A stretch of 64,000 nucleotides of DNA from Sparassis latifolia (lineage: Eukaryota; Basidiomycota; Agaricomycetes; Polyporales; Sparassidaceae), in NCBI GenBank assembly GCA_018466975.1, contig CM031561.1, positions 1,178,001-1,242,000 on the forward strand. The letters run 5' to 3'. The translations under genes and the position numbers were made by a program. The notes under the pieces are model-generated. The model did no database searches and was not told the origin of the DNA. It was given only the letters and a program-made list of their open reading frames with translations. Below, piece after piece: positions 11,140 through 23,030 of the stretch. How positions within the stretch are numbered: the stretch's first letter is position 1; each line of letters opens with the position of its first letter.

Positions 11140-12219
11140 CAGGTCCGCATTTCGATCATGGATGCATCATTGCACATGCCAGATCCTATGCACATTGCTG
11201 TCACCCCTTGCCTTGCATTCCCGATTGTTCTGATGCCTGTGTACTTGTATCAGCCTATCTTGGTATTCATTGACATTCGCTCAACTCAAGTATTCATCAA
11301 GCACACATTGTTGACGGTCCGTGCGCTCAGTCTCCAACTCAGCCAACATATATGCGGTCTGTCATTAGAAGGTACTTGGTACACAGAGGAGTCTTTTTAC
11401 CCGAGGTTGAACGCATTAATTACGCCTCACGCGCACGAGAAGGGATCTCAAGAATCCATCCAAAATCCTGTACATTGCGAAAAATCTGTCTCGGCTTGTT
11501 TTTAGCACGTATACTACTTTGGTATCGTCAAGCCAAGAAATCAAAATACGAATATTCGGGATTTGACGAGCAACGGGTAATACGTTGGTGTTTTAGACCG
11601 TGAATAGGTTGAGGACAACAACGATCTGTCAACCACAGGGAAGTTTACCATCTCGACGAAAACTGCTGAGCCCTCATTCAATCCAGACAGGAACGTCGAA
11701 TTTGGCCTTTCGGCGCTCAGATGTATTTTGCCTGCTGGATATATGAGGGTGCCTGGCCTATTTTCCACGGTCCTCCTGCAATCACAAATCATAATTCATT
11801 TTCCTTTATTGTTCCCCCGTCATCAAATCTATAGACCAGGTTGGTTGGGCAGCTGCTGAATTAATAGTGTTGTGTCAGTTCACCATTGCCCATTGGCCCT
11901 GGGATCGGCATAAGCCCTGACATGGGATGTCAGTTCAAACCGACACTAACTAGAGTGCTTCATTCAATGGTTTCAAGTGAAGGAAGTTGGCTAAATTATT
12001 CTACGCTGCTGGTAGAGCCAGCGTAGATAGATCTACATACGCGCGTTCATGGCGGGCCCGGGATTGCCATCTTGTAAAGCTTCCTGATCGGGCGGCCCGC
12101 CCGATCAGGGGCATGCCCAGCGCCGCGGCTCAGCGTTCAGGAGCTATATCAATCAACAAGCTCTGACTTGCGTGTCCATCTTCCCCCCTCTTACTCAACC
12201 GCCCCTCACGTCGAGCAGG
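11140..12219. other. Gene-free region upstream of the antiporter
   Basis: No ORF shows coding character. It contains a short inverted repeat CTGACAT-GGG-ATGTCAG (about 11917-11933) and the strong palindrome listed separately. The antiporter promoter must lie at the right end; a pyrimidine-rich stretch (12180-12200) precedes the ATG. Confidence 0.5.
12083..12109. repeat. 27-bp near-perfect palindrome
   Basis: Arms CCTGATCGGGCG and CGCCCGATCAGG are exact reverse complements around three bases. The site lies about 110 bp before the antiporter start codon, so it could be a regulator site, a transcript hairpin or a transposon footprint. Confidence 0.75.
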
Positions 12220-15200
12220 ATGGGTGCGTTTTCCGACCAGATGTGGCAGCTAGCCTCCAGAGGCCTAACCCGACGAGCTGCTCCTGCTCAGGTGAGTACA
12301 AAATGTGTTACGTGCCTCTTTATATTGCCTCATTAATTATTGTTTGCTGGACATAGTCGGGACTATTCTCAGGCCTCAATCCATCGGTATACAATGCTAC
12401 GGACCCCCTGCCTCTGTGGGTCATTCAGATTAGTATGTTCCAAACAAGCGTCCGTTCGTGAAGGTTCACACTGCTCATGATGCTCGTAGTTGTTATTATC
12501 GGAATGACCCAGCTGCTCGCGCTCGTCTTTTCACGCATCCGTCAGCCCAAGGTTATCGCAGAGGTTATTGGTGGCGTGCTTTTGGGACCGTCCGTCATGG
12601 GCCGCATTCCAAACTTCACCAACACCATCTTTCCATCTGCCTCAATGCCTGTGCTTACGCTCACATCTGACATCGGTCTTATCTTGTTCCTCTTCCTTGT
12701 CGGTCTCGAGATAGATGTCCGAGTGATAAAACGAAACGCGAGGGCCTCTTTGAGTATCTCCATCGCTGGCTTGGTGCTACCCCTCGGACTTGGTGCTGCG
12801 CTCGCGGTTCCGATTTACAACGTCTTCACCGATCCCAAAGTCAACTTTGGGTATTTCGTGTTATTCGTGGCCGTCGCGGTCGGGATCACGGCTTTTCCTG
12901 TTCTCTGTCGTATTCTCACAGAGCTGAAGCTCCTCGATACCACAGTAGGAGTGGTTGTCCTTGCTGCTGGCGTTGGCAATGATGGCAAGCATTTTCGTCG
13001 ATCTTGGATGGTTATTTTCCTTGACGTGTTGATTTCATTCAGTTGTTGGCTGGATTCTTTTGGCTTTGACTGTGGCCCTGGTCAACGCCGGCAGTGGGCT
13101 TACCGCTCTCTGGGTCCTCCTCACTGCTATTGGATACATCCTGTTCCTCACGATTCCTGTGCGATTGGCGTTCCGCTGGATAGCGAGACGCACGGGGAGT
13201 TTGGAGACCGGCCAACCCACTACATTGATGATGACTCTGACTCTTGTGATTGTGTTCGTTTCTGCATTCTTCACTGATATTATCGGTATCCATCCGATTT
13301 TCGTGAGTAATTCTTAGCTCTATCATGTCGCCTACTTAGGCTCGTGTGAATATTGTAGGGTGGGTTCCTGTCCGGTCTAATTATTCCCCACGACAATGGG
13401 TTTGCTATCGCCCTTGTCGAGAAGCTCGAAGACCTTGTCACCGTCCTTTTCCTACCGATTGTACGTCTTTCATCAATTCGTTGCATCAGCCTTTTTTCTA
13501 ATGCGTATGACAGTACTTCATTCTATCTGGTCTACGTACCAATCTTGGTTTGCTCAATAACGGGATAACATGGGGATACACCATCCTCATCTGCGTTGTC
13601 TCTTTCTTTGCTAAGTTCCTTGGCTCTTCAATCGCTGCGAAGCTCTGTGGCTTCAATGTTCGCGAAGCGGGTGCCGTCGGTGCATTGATGAGTTGCAAGG
13701 GGTCAGTATCTTCACTCGTCCTGCTTACAGTTTGCCGTTTGCTCATACTTCAGTTCTGTAGTCTGGTTGAACTCATCGCCCTGAATGTTGGCCTGCAAGC
13801 TGGAATTCTGGACACGCGAACGTTTTCCATGTTCGTCTTGCACGCGCTCGTGCTTACTTTCATGACCACCCCTCTCGTCCTATTCTTTTACCCTGCGAAG
13901 TACCGCGTGCATGCCGACACTGTGCGAAGACTATCAGTTGGCTCGACTGGTGCATCGTCAGAAGATGGCGTGAAGAGCCTGGCGGCGACGGGAGACATCT
14001 TCAAGACTCGATTCACGGTCGTCTTGGATAGGATAGAGCAGCTCCCGGCAATCATGACTCTCACACAGCTGCTCCAGTACCCATCTGACAGTCCATCTGT
14101 TGAGATATCCAAAGATTCAGATGCTTACCAGATATCAGCGCAGCCCCAGACGCCGAGTGCCGCTCTCACACCCGCGCTTCCGCAGCATCGCCTCTCCGTT
14201 GATGCCCTGCGCCTCGTCGAGTTGACAGATCGAACGTCCACCGTTCTCAAATCGCAGGCAGTTGAAACGTTGATGCGCAAGGATCCCATCCTCCGCGTTT
14301 TCCGTACGTTTGGCCACCTCCGCCGCCTAGCGGTCTCGACTACTCTGTCAGTCGTGGGTTGGGAGGATTATCCCTCTCATGTGGCAGAACATGTCCGTCA
14401 GACCGCCTCGCAGATGGTCGTGATTCCGTGGAGCAGCGGGCCATCCTCGGACGAGGAAACCCCGAAGAGCAACGCCGCTGGGCCGTCTACTCGCACGGCA
14501 AGCCCAGTCGAGGGGCTCTTCTCCACTCAAGGCGAGCAGACACTGACAGCCGCGCATTCGCAGTTCATCCGCCAGGTGTTCCAAGAGACTCCATCAGATG
14601 TTGCGCTCTTTGTCGACCGCGGCGTGCAGGAATTGGATGACGGCCAGGAGGACTATCATGTCTTCCTTCCGTTCTTTGGAGGTCCAGATGATCGTCTGGC
14701 TTTGTCGTTCGTGGTGCAGCTGTGCATGAACTCTACCGTGAGCGCGACGATTGTCCGATTCCGGAGGACGGCATCGAACGACCTTACGCCGTGCAGCACG
14801 ACAGAGTCGGACGTCAAGCTTAAAGATGAGCTGATTTCGGCCAATATCCCTACCCTTCACTATGTAAGTGGCTCCGGCGTAATCTATGTCTCGCGGCTTA
14901 ACTCATATCCTTGTATGACAGACAACATTACGTGATACTGTGTACGGCATACGGCATACCCAGATGCGCCTTGAATCCGATACAGCAGATGATCTCTTGT
15001 GGGCGCAGTACACTTCCCCCAGTGAGCCCGAGATTGCGGACGCACTCTCGCGCATTTCTTTCCGAGAGGAATTCCACTCTAAGCCCCTGAACGCGGTTCT
15101 GGACAGCGCATCCGCCGCCGTCGCGCAGCACGACGACCACGCGAGACTTATCGTTGTCGTCGGCCGCTCGCGGCTCATGGCGGTGGAGTCGCACGACGCG

Positions 15201-15335
15201 GAGCTGCGGGAGCTGTGTGCGGCGCGCGGTGCGTCGCTCGGGTCGGAAATGCCGAAGACTCTGGGGCCCGTCGCTGCGGCGTTCGTCGCGGCTAACACGA
15301 ATAGCAGCTTGCTCGTGCTACAGGCGTGCCGGTGA
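12220..15335 (+). CDS. KHA1: Kha1-type K+(Na+)/H+ antiporter, CPA2 family
   Basis: Eight exons (12220-12291, 12357-12432, 12490-12984, 13043-13302, 13359-13460, 13514-13701, 13762-14863, 14922-15335) give 902 codons in one frame. The N-terminal half is a Na+/H+ exchanger domain with about 12 TM helices. Visible landmarks are RQPKVIAEVIGGVLLGPSVM, LFLFLVGLEID, VAVGITAFPVLCRIL, GVGND, and the ALMSCKG/LVELIALNVG segment typical of CPA2 proteins. The C-terminal ~450 residues are cytosolic and resemble the regulatory tail of yeast Kha1. The product probably exchanges K+ for H+ in Golgi or other endomembranes. The intron 12985-13042 has a GC donor (GCAAGC); using it restores the expected GND-VVGWILLAL reading, so it looks genuine. 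Other introns are GT-AG. Confidence 0.92.
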
Positions 15336-16463
15336 GTTTGCTTCGTGTTCTTGGGACTCTTTGGATCGTTTGTGCTATCTGTACTCCATATGGCCTAGCC
15401 CATGGATCGACTTCCTGTATCTCGTACCTATTTCTCGTCCTCCGTTACCAAGGTTGTAATATAATGTTCATCGTGGGATGTGTTGGTTCCTCCATCCTTC
15501 ATGAGGTTCTTTCCCCAACAATCGCCGAGTGTCAGCGAAGTCGCTGTTCTTTCCCGAGTGTTCCCTGCCTTCGATGGGTACCTCATCGCCATGAATCCCG
15601 GATCTATTTATCAGCTCGAACTTTACCAATATATTTATAGAAGGTCAGGGGACTAGAAGTGGGCAGCAGGAGCTTTGAAAGTAACCACGACGTTGTATGA
15701 CGCTGCATCCATTTATCGGCTAAAACTCCAGTCTGATTGCCAGATGGCCATGAGGGGATTGTACTTTATTGACTGCAGAAACACGCTGCAGTGGCTAACC
15801 ACTAGACGCGGGTCGGACAGCCGGACTTCACAGACTCCGCGATGTCTTTCACGATCGTGTTCGACGATGTCTCCGCTTTTGGTTCCGCATGTTCGGAGGT
15901 GCCCTGGCAGGTACGGAAGCTCGCCGATAGGCCATCGGATAGCTGTCTGAGCCATGAGCTCGTTGTCGAGGTCGTTCGCGACCCTGGAGAAAGAGACCGA
16001 AAAGGTGGACATCGCGGAGTCCCATCCGGATAGAGTGAGTGCGCGCAGGTGCCAGCGGGTCCCTCGAGGGTTGGAGAAAAAGGTCTCGCCCCGGCGGCTT
16101 CGAGGAGACGTCGTGGAAAAAGATTTCGAGGAGGATGTAATGAGTCGCGGTCAGGTGACCGCGACGATGTGGGAGGCTGTGACTCAGGCTGTTGTGTTCT
16201 TTATGTCGTCTTTGTCCTCTGCCATCGTAACCGTCGAAGTTTGCTTTGTCCAACAACGACGGTGAGTCGTATAAAAGACATGACTGTGTCCGTGCAGTTG
16301 AGCTCTCGCTCACCAGACGAGCCGCATCCGTCAAGGTGAGTCTTCCAGTTCTGACAGCACATATAGCGTCTATAAGCGTACGTTGACCCGATCTTCCTGA
16401 TCTCCGCATGCTCCTGCTCCCAGACATCGGCCTCGCCGTCCAGAAGCGCCACAACAACAATCC
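15336..16463. other. Mostly gene-free region with one possible gene remnant
   Basis: No complete gene can be built. The minus strand between 15849 and about 16120 has coding character in one frame (see next entry). The rest shows nothing recognisable. Confidence 0.4.
15849..16120 (-). pseudogene. Possible hypothetical gene fragment
   Basis: The minus strand reads TFFSNPRGTRWHLRALTLSG then WDSAMSTFSVSFSRVANDLD with amphipathic, non-repetitive composition. Downstream a different frame (SEHAEPKAETSSNTIVKDIA, ending TAG) also looks coding. I found no canonical intron joining the two frames, and upstream exons are unclear. It may be a broken gene or an unresolved multi-exon gene. I do not recognise the family. 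Confidence 0.3.
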
Positions 16464-17279
16464 ATGTCTCCTTCTCGCAAACGCCCAGTCTGCCACAGCT
16501 GTGGCTCGCCTATGGCGGGGCATAAACGGCCGAACGGTATACCTGTCTGTCCCACTGGGGCAACTCCTCCACCAATCTTGCCCCGTGGAGTCCCCCTAAG
16601 ACGTACAAACGCAGTCTTTCAGATCCCGGAGAATGGGCATTATATTAATCCCAACTACGTCGAATCAGAAGTCGCCCAGACTGCGGACGACGACGATGAC
16701 GGCAGTCTTCCATCGTCCTGGGTGCCTACCGAGCCCGCAGACGATAACGCACACCCTCGTCACGGAGAGTTTGACGGAGATGATGATGCTCGATCGAACA
16801 CTTCCACATCCGTGGGGTCATCTGTGTCGTCGCGCATCAGGCGCAGTCTCTCCGAGCTGCTCATGACCAGCACCCCTCTCGCCAGTTTATTCAGCACGCC
16901 GAAAGACAACCTTCCGGCACTGGCGAAGGCCGCACATAGGCGCGGGCTGTTCATGGGGCTGATCCAGCGCCGTGGCAAGACAGACCAAGGGGGCCGTATT
17001 AAGATTGAGGAGAGCGACGGTTTTGGCGCGGGAGAGATGCACCAGCATCCGAGATTGGTGGTTATGGGCCGAGATCCCCGCGCTGTTGAGTATTTGCTGG
17101 ATATCTCGGAGGAGGAGACGGATGGTCAGGTGGGGCCACAAGGAGGTACCTCAGGACAGAAGGGCTTGGTAGGGACATACCCCATCGACATTCGCTCGAT
17201 ACGGATGACGTTCCTGGATGTTATCCTCGCCGGGGCCATCGGCGGGCTAGTAGTGTGGTACGGTTTATCCATTCTGTAA
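16464..17279 (+). CDS. Hypothetical tail-anchored protein with Cys-rich N-terminal motif
   Basis: A single-exon ORF of 271 residues. The N-terminus has a compact cysteine motif (CHSCGSPMAGHKRPNGIPVC) with CxxC...C spacing that could bind zinc. The middle is acidic and Ser-rich, with an Asp run (near 16685-16700) and a disordered stretch. A conserved-looking block HPRLVVMGRDPRAVEYLLDI follows. The last 25 residues (MTFLDVILAGAIGGLVVWYG...) form one hydrophobic helix at the very C-terminus, the arrangement of a tail-anchored membrane protein. I recall similar hypothetical proteins in Agaricomycetes but know no function. The start is the first ATG and lies two residues before the basic SRKRP stretch. 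Confidence 0.75.
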   Translation: MSPSRKRPVCHSCGSPMAGHKRPNGIPVCPTGATPPPILPRGVPLRRTNAVFQIPENGHYINPNYVESEVAQTADDDDDGSLPSSWVPTEPADDNAHPRHGEFDGDDDARSNTSTSVGSSVSSRIRRSLSELLMTSTPLASLFSTPKDNLPALAKAAHRRGLFMGLIQRRGKTDQGGRIKIEESDGFGAGEMHQHPRLVVMGRDPRAVEYLLDISEEETDGQVGPQGGTSGQKGLVGTYPIDIRSIRMTFLDVILAGAIGGLVVWYGLSIL

Positions 17280-18040
17280 ACTTTGAGTTGACGTATCTTT
17301 GGAGGCCCTTATCCCTTTCATCTCTCTATGCGAGCTTGACTAGATCACAGCGGCCACAAGACCTAGCCTGCATGAGATCCTAAAATTTCGACGTCGAGCA
17401 GCTCTGCATGCTCAGTGCGAGTTGTGAGCTTGCTCTGAGCATCCCAGCATCTCATGGAGGGCGGAAACGTTGCTCAAAAGGCTGCTCCGCCATCTTTATG
17501 CGCATCCCTGTTGAGTCCATCATGAGCATTGATCTTCCGACCGTGCCTGCGGTTTCGCGAAACCTGTCGTTCCAGCTCACAACGGGGCCTTTCACAGTCC
17601 GCGCTGTGATTTGGATTTGTTCTCAATCCTGCCGGAAGGCGTCCACTTTGGTGCCCGATCGGTCATCATCGTTGCACGCCTATCAGGAAGTATTGTAGCC
17701 TTGTTTCAAGGGTGTGAGGAGTGCCAGCCCTCCGCAGGATGGCGCAACGCTCACAGCGCTCACAACTCGCATCGAGCAGCGCGCTGCTCGTCAAGGTTTT
17801 TTGAATTTGATGACCCTCGCTTCGTCATGATGGCACTTAACGCGGTAACGGGCTTGCCACCGATGGTGCAGTATTCTATATGGCAACTATGTCCTCATGT
17901 CCACCCACGGCCCTGTTTCACTACAAGTACTACACCATGTCACATGCCTGCACATTACGCACACTGCGGCAAATGCGGGGTAGCCCTACATACATAAGTA
18001 GCCAGACACAACTCTTCTGCCATCCCAGACAGAGTTGACC
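17280..18040. other. Gene-free region
   Basis: Open frames here are short and lack coding character. The last ~100 bases should hold the amidohydrolase promoter. No TATA box or repeat was recognised. Confidence 0.45.
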
Positions 18041-19894
18041 ATGTCTACCTCCTATCTCCTCAAAGGCGGCATCATCGCGACCTTCAGCTCCGACAACCAG
18101 CCCAAGAGCTTCAAGGCGGACGTGCTGGTCGAGGGCTCGATCATCACCCAGATCGCGGAGAGCATCAATGTTGGTCCCCACGTCGAGGTCATCAACTGTG
18201 AAGGCAAATGGATTACGCCCGGAATGGTCGACACACACAGGTAGTGGCGGGCGCGTCGTATCCCGAAAGTGCTTGCTGACCGACTTTCGCCTCCCAGACA
18301 CGTCTTCGCGATCGTGCTACGCGGCGACCAGTGCGAGTACGCAGTCTCCGTGTTCTAAACGCATCATGCACGATCTGACAGAGATACCAACCTTCGCAGC
18401 TGGCTGCTATCAGAATATCTCGTAAAGATGAGCTGGTATGTTACTCACCTAGCGCCCGCAGAACCATGTGTTCATTCCAATTCCGACTCCACAGGACCGT
18501 TCAACCGGCACTGACTGCAGAGGAGGTCCGTATTGGCCAGCTCGCAGGCTGTCTTGACGCTCTCCACTCGGGGGTGACCACCATACTGGACCACTTCCAC
18601 GCAGCCAATACTCCGGAGCATGCTGAGGCGTCTCTCGAGGCCACCATCCAGTCAGGTGCACGCGTCGTCTGGTGCCCGGCGCGTCAGAGTGCTCCAACGC
18701 AGCTGTTCCCCAACATGGAATTCGGTAATGAAGAAGAGACGTGCAAGTGGCAGATGGAGAAGCTCAAGGAGTGGGGCTCGAAGGACGGTGGCAAACTGAC
18801 GCCGGACGGACGGGTCACCCTTGGTCTTGCGTTAGTAACAAACTCTTAATGTATCGACAACTTCTCACTGCTGCGTTTTTCTTAGATACGATATCGTCGG
18901 CACAGGGCCAATCAGTATGCACCAGGAAGCACTGAAGTTCGCCCGCGAGATCCCGGTGCAGGTTATTACCGCACACGTCGTCAAAGGTGACGTTCCGTCG
19001 ATTTCTTCAGATATTCATTTGATCCTGACTTGGTAATTTCCGCAGGGCGCCGGATCCTCACCTGGAGGGACGGTGGCCTTCTCGGTCCGGATGTCCTTTT
19101 CTCGCACTGTAACGTGTTGTTCGACCACACTGACCCGGACGATGAGATGTGGGCTGCCATGAAGGATAACGGCTGCGCCATCGCGTCGACGCCCTGCGAC
19201 GAACTCGGCATGGCCCACGGAAATCCTGTGGCCATGGACGCCGTCAACAGAGGTGTTAAATGCGGTCTCGGAGTTGTACGTCCACTTCCCAAATTTCCTC
19301 GCGTGATTTACCTGTGCCTAACTTTCCTGTTCGCCTATAGGACGCTCTGTCGATTAATGGAGGTGATATCTACACCCAAATGCGTGTTGCACTGCAATTT
19401 GCGAGAGGTAAAATTTATAACTCATACGCGTATTTCATCCCATTTGACCGCCTTCAGGTCGTGCCCACGAGGCAATCGAGAAAAATGGCCACTGCGCGCC
19501 CAAGTATAATCACAACAATGCCGCCGACGCGTTCCGTCTCGCCACCCTCGGCGGAGCCGAGGCGCTGAACATGGAGCACCTTATCGGCACCATCGAGATC
19601 GGCAAGAAAGCGGACTTAGTCCTCTATGACGCGGAGTCTACCAACCTCGCTGCGATTGCGGACCCCTTCCAGGGTATCACGTTCCACGCGACCAACGCCG
19701 ACGTCGATACTGTCCTGGTCAACGGCGAGATCGTAAAGCGCGACGGCAGGCTCACGAAAAACCCGTGGGGCCCCATCGCGCGCGAGCTGAAGCAAAAGGC
19801 GGACGCGGTGCGTGAGAGGCTGCCGAAGGAGAAGCTGGATGCCCTTTGGAAGCGGTATTACGATACCTTCGGTTCTCCCGGCTTACGAACGTGA
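18041..19894 (+). CDS. Amidohydrolase-superfamily protein (cytosine deaminase/chlorohydrolase-like)
   Basis: Eight exons (18041-18240, 18298-18330, 18400-18435, 18495-18830, 18886-18986, 19046-19275, 19341-19407, 19458-19894) form 479 codons in frame. The protein starts with the beta-sandwich strand LLKGGIIATF and reaches the metal-binding HxH at GMVDTHRHVF. It then has LDALHSGVTTILDHFHAANT, a histidine in LFSHCNVLFDH, ASTPCDELGM, and the aspartate block DALSINGGDI. The C-terminal segment LGGAEALNMEHLIGTIEIGK then KADLVLYD is the classic end of this superfamily. Members hydrolyse C-N or C-Cl bonds of heterocycles with one divalent metal. The fungal substrate is unknown, and the context gives no pathway. 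Two exons are only 33 and 36 nt long, but each restores conserved sequence. Confidence 0.88.
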
Positions 19895-21134
19895 TTTCGG
19901 AGCTGTGTGTCCAAATTGCAGCATAGAGTACTTTGCGAAAACCTGCTCCACGAATAGAGTGTTGTTTAACTTCCACAGTTTGGGGTTCGAGTGGGAAACT
20001 TAATGTGCGGTGAGAGATTGCACCGGGGATCCCCCCAAAATTATGCACGCCGACAATTTGCTGCTAGGGTCATAAATCAGTACCGAAACACATATGGGGA
20101 GAACATATCGGGGAATGGAATATCAACGCAAGATGAACGGATGAAATTTCACGCTATTCGCTCTCGCAACCTGGGCAGTTAGAACTTGCCTGGAAGTTCG
20201 AGCGTGAGGACGACAAAAAATAGGTGAGATGGAAGCCTTCCGTGAGGTACTCTTCGTAAGCGCATGATTGCTGAGTAGCAGAGCCGCGAAGACATCTTCG
20301 GGGCGTGTTACTAGTAGTGGAACAGTGTTGAAAGCCGTCCGAGCATGCGGCCACCTGCATTCAACAGCGACGCTTGTTCAGGCTGTCTCAACAATCCGAA
20401 ATCTATGGCGAATGGGGTAGGCAGCTATGAAAAAAACTGACGACGTCTTCAACGCGTATCAGATTGCCGGAAAGGCTTCGAGCTGTTTGTCTGGAGAAAT
20501 CGTTGAGTCGTTTGTGAGCAGGCGAGACAATGCATAGCACTATCAGAAGTGACTGGGCCTAATGGTACCTGCTTAGAGAAAAAGAGCTTCGAGATTGCTG
20601 ACACTCCTCCGTTGGTGATCCTCTCCAATCCAATGGGGATATGAAAAAAGAAGCCCAATTAGTGTGCTAAGGGGGCCTTGAATGCATGAGTCGCTCACCT
20701 CAGCCTCAGTGAGCACTTGGTGAGCATGATCAGATTCGCTACTGGCGAGGGGGACGAGTGGGTATCGACGACGGCCGACACATTACAGGGTTTCTCCAGA
20801 TTTACAAGTGGTACGCCCTAGATTGACAGGAAGGAGTAGCTGCAAGAGACAAAAACAAAATCGCGTAGACGCACCAATGCCTTATCTGCAGTAGATTGGC
20901 GGAGCGAAATCGGGCACGCACACAACAGGCATGAGCATTCGACGCTCGCGCGCGCAAATCAATCAACAACCCCATGAGATTATGCATGCGAGCATCTGCA
21001 TTCCGAACAGCACAGACACGCGCAAGACCAAGAAATAATTAGACCGAACAATCGGTGGCACCCCAAGTCCCCGATTAGTTAGATCCTGAGCACCGAGCAC
21101 GATTGACATTCTCCCCAGCAGCGACGGCCGCCCA
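19895..21134. other. Gene-free region
   Basis: I see only short, low-quality open frames on both strands and no repeat with another part of the window. Confidence 0.45.
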
Positions 21135-22264
21135 TCACGCGGAGCCGCTACTTGGATGCCCAACGAGCACCATGCCATCGTCTTCCTCAGTCTCGGTACC
21201 GGTCTCGCTCCCATCTATCCTGCTTCCTACTAATGATGCTGAGGTCTCCTCGGACGCGTAGCTCTCCGCACGGCTCTCTGCGCGAGAATGGGACTGAGAC
21301 TGGGACTCCGGCTCGGGGTGATCTGTAGGTTCGACGGGGTGCGAGGAAATGACGGACGATTCGGCGGGCTCTACATGATGTGGCTCGGATTCTTCTGACG
21401 TCGCTGTTGCTAGATATGGCTCTGACACTGATGAGGGTCCCGCTTTCTTGCTGGACACTGCGGTGAAGGGACGCAGAGTGCGCTGAGGTGGGAATCACAT
21501 CCGGGAAGCGGTCTCACATTTTGGAGATACTACAGGGTGCTACACAACCGACCCCTAGTCCGACATCAGTTGGAAGCTGGTTATCGGAGGAGGGAACGCT
21601 ACGAGCCCGAACGCTACTTCCAATTCCTCGACTGTGATCCGCAACCGTCTCAAAGTACCATCCGCCAGCTCGCGTCTACCAGTGATTCCACGCATGACAT
21701 CGTACAGTTCGCGGGCCGCGTTGCGCAATGTCTCAACCCGAAGGCGCAAGGTTCCTGATGGCGACAAAAAGCTGAGGAACACGACTCCAGGAAAATAGGG
21801 ACAGGACGACCGCGCACCAATGTCAGGGAGACCATCCCGCGGGTGGCCTAAACCAAAGTCCTCGTGGACAGCAAGGTTGTCATACAGAACGCGGGCAGTC
21901 AAACTATGAGGAATGACCGCAGGAAGGTGATCCGCAATTCGGGGTATCATCCGATGACCACCTTCTACAGTGCAAGCTGTTGCCAGGTGTATTTCCACCT
22001 GGGCCAGGACAGGGATATCGCGCGGAAGGGGTAGGATGATCCCCACGCTGGCCGCTTCAGACTGAGCTTGGACCATAAGGACCTCAGGGACATGTGAGGG
22101 TCAGACAGCAAAGGATCATATGCTCGTGGGGGCCTCACCAGCAGGACGTGCATCCGGACCGCCCATGCTTTTCACAGGATCGGATCGAAGGGCTCGGTAA
22201 AGATCTCAATGCGAAGAAGAGCTTCTGCGAGGGTGTATTTGCGAAGGATGACACTGGCGTCCAT
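21135..22264 (-). pseudogene. Hypothetical gene with an in-frame stop
   Basis: Reading the minus strand from the ATG at 22264 gives MDASVILRKYTLAEALLRIE and IFTEPFDPIL, a TGA (22172-22174), then KAWAVRMHVLL in the same frame. A canonical donor (GTGAGG) follows, and the next exon (to about 21600) runs VLMVQAQSEAASVGIILPLP onward. A last exon may use an acceptor before RTLRPFTAVSSKK (about 21487) and ends in an acidic, Ser/Glu-rich disordered tail that stops at 21135-21137. Coding character continues on both sides of the TGA, so this is probably a mutated allele, a pseudogene or a sequencing error. I do not recognise the family. Coding-like sequence continues a little upstream of the ATG, so the true start may be further right. 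Confidence 0.45.
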
Positions 22265-22725
22265 GAATGGGAGATTGAGTTTAGGATGGGAGATGCCTCC
22301 AAGACGGACGGGTCCTTGTTAGGCGCTCAGGCGGGTTCAGTGACGGAAGGTCCCTCGGAATGAGTAGGAGCGTGAGGGGACGGGATTGTGAGATATGGCG
22401 TGATGGGCAGTGATTCAGCGGAGCGATTGTTAAGCAGATGCGGGCAGTATCGGAAGGGCAGGAAAGGTCAGGACTAGTTAAGTATGATGGCAGAGAAAAA
22501 GGGGAGGGGGAGAAACCACCGTCCCGGAAGGTACGCTTGCGAAAAGACTCGTTTCCCATTCCCATCCCATCCAGTTAGTGCGTCTTTGGGCAGTCTTGCG
22601 TTTTGTGCGTTTTCTGGGCAGTCTTGCATTTTTGCGTTTTAGCGTTCTCCTTAGGGCAGTGCGATTTTAGTCCGACGTGTTGTCCAGCGATCATTGTGAC
22701 CACAGAGATTTTCCTAGCTACACTT
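22265..22725. other. Gene-free region
   Basis: Possibly the 5' part of the damaged hypothetical gene. It includes short repeats of a TGGGCAGTCTTGC motif (about 22587-22625). No gene is supported. Confidence 0.35.
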
Positions 22726-22958
22726 TCAGGCCACCCACCTCATACCTCTGGAATAGACTCTTCTCCCTCGTTGCATCTCAGACCCCACACGGACTTGATT
22801 TCGCTCGTACTCCTCCTTTCCGGCTTGCGACGGAACATCAATCACATCAGCGGGGACTGATATCTCACGTAAAGCCACGATCATTAGCTCGCGTATGCGC
22901 ACAGCAAGGGTGGAGACATCGGCAGCAGTAAGACCCTCCGTAGAAATGGGTGGAAGAA
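22726..22958 (-). pseudogene. Orphan last exon of a 1-acyl-sn-glycerol-3-phosphate acyltransferase (Slc1-like)
   Basis: After an acceptor AG the minus strand reads (V)LPPISTEGLTAADVSTLAV then RIRELMIVALREISVP, ending with TGA at 22726-22728. This matches the C-terminal segment of Slc1/AGPAT enzymes (the PISTE-LT...M...L-EI pattern), which make phosphatidic acid. The catalytic HxxxxD and the rest of the enzyme are absent. The sequence upstream, within 75 bp, is the SINE-like repeat and the transposon block. The fragment is therefore probably what remains of a gene broken by the repeats or moved by them. Confidence 0.65.
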
Positions 22959-23030
22959 CTATGAAATGCTGCGGCATCAGTGAGCCGATTCTGAACCAAA
23001 GTCATGAGTAGCTCACTAGTGGTGGCCAGA

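Noticed and set aside
22172..22174. Selenocysteine codon
   Set aside because: Fungi of this type are not expected to use selenocysteine in ordinary genes, and no SECIS-like element was seen. A mutation is simpler.
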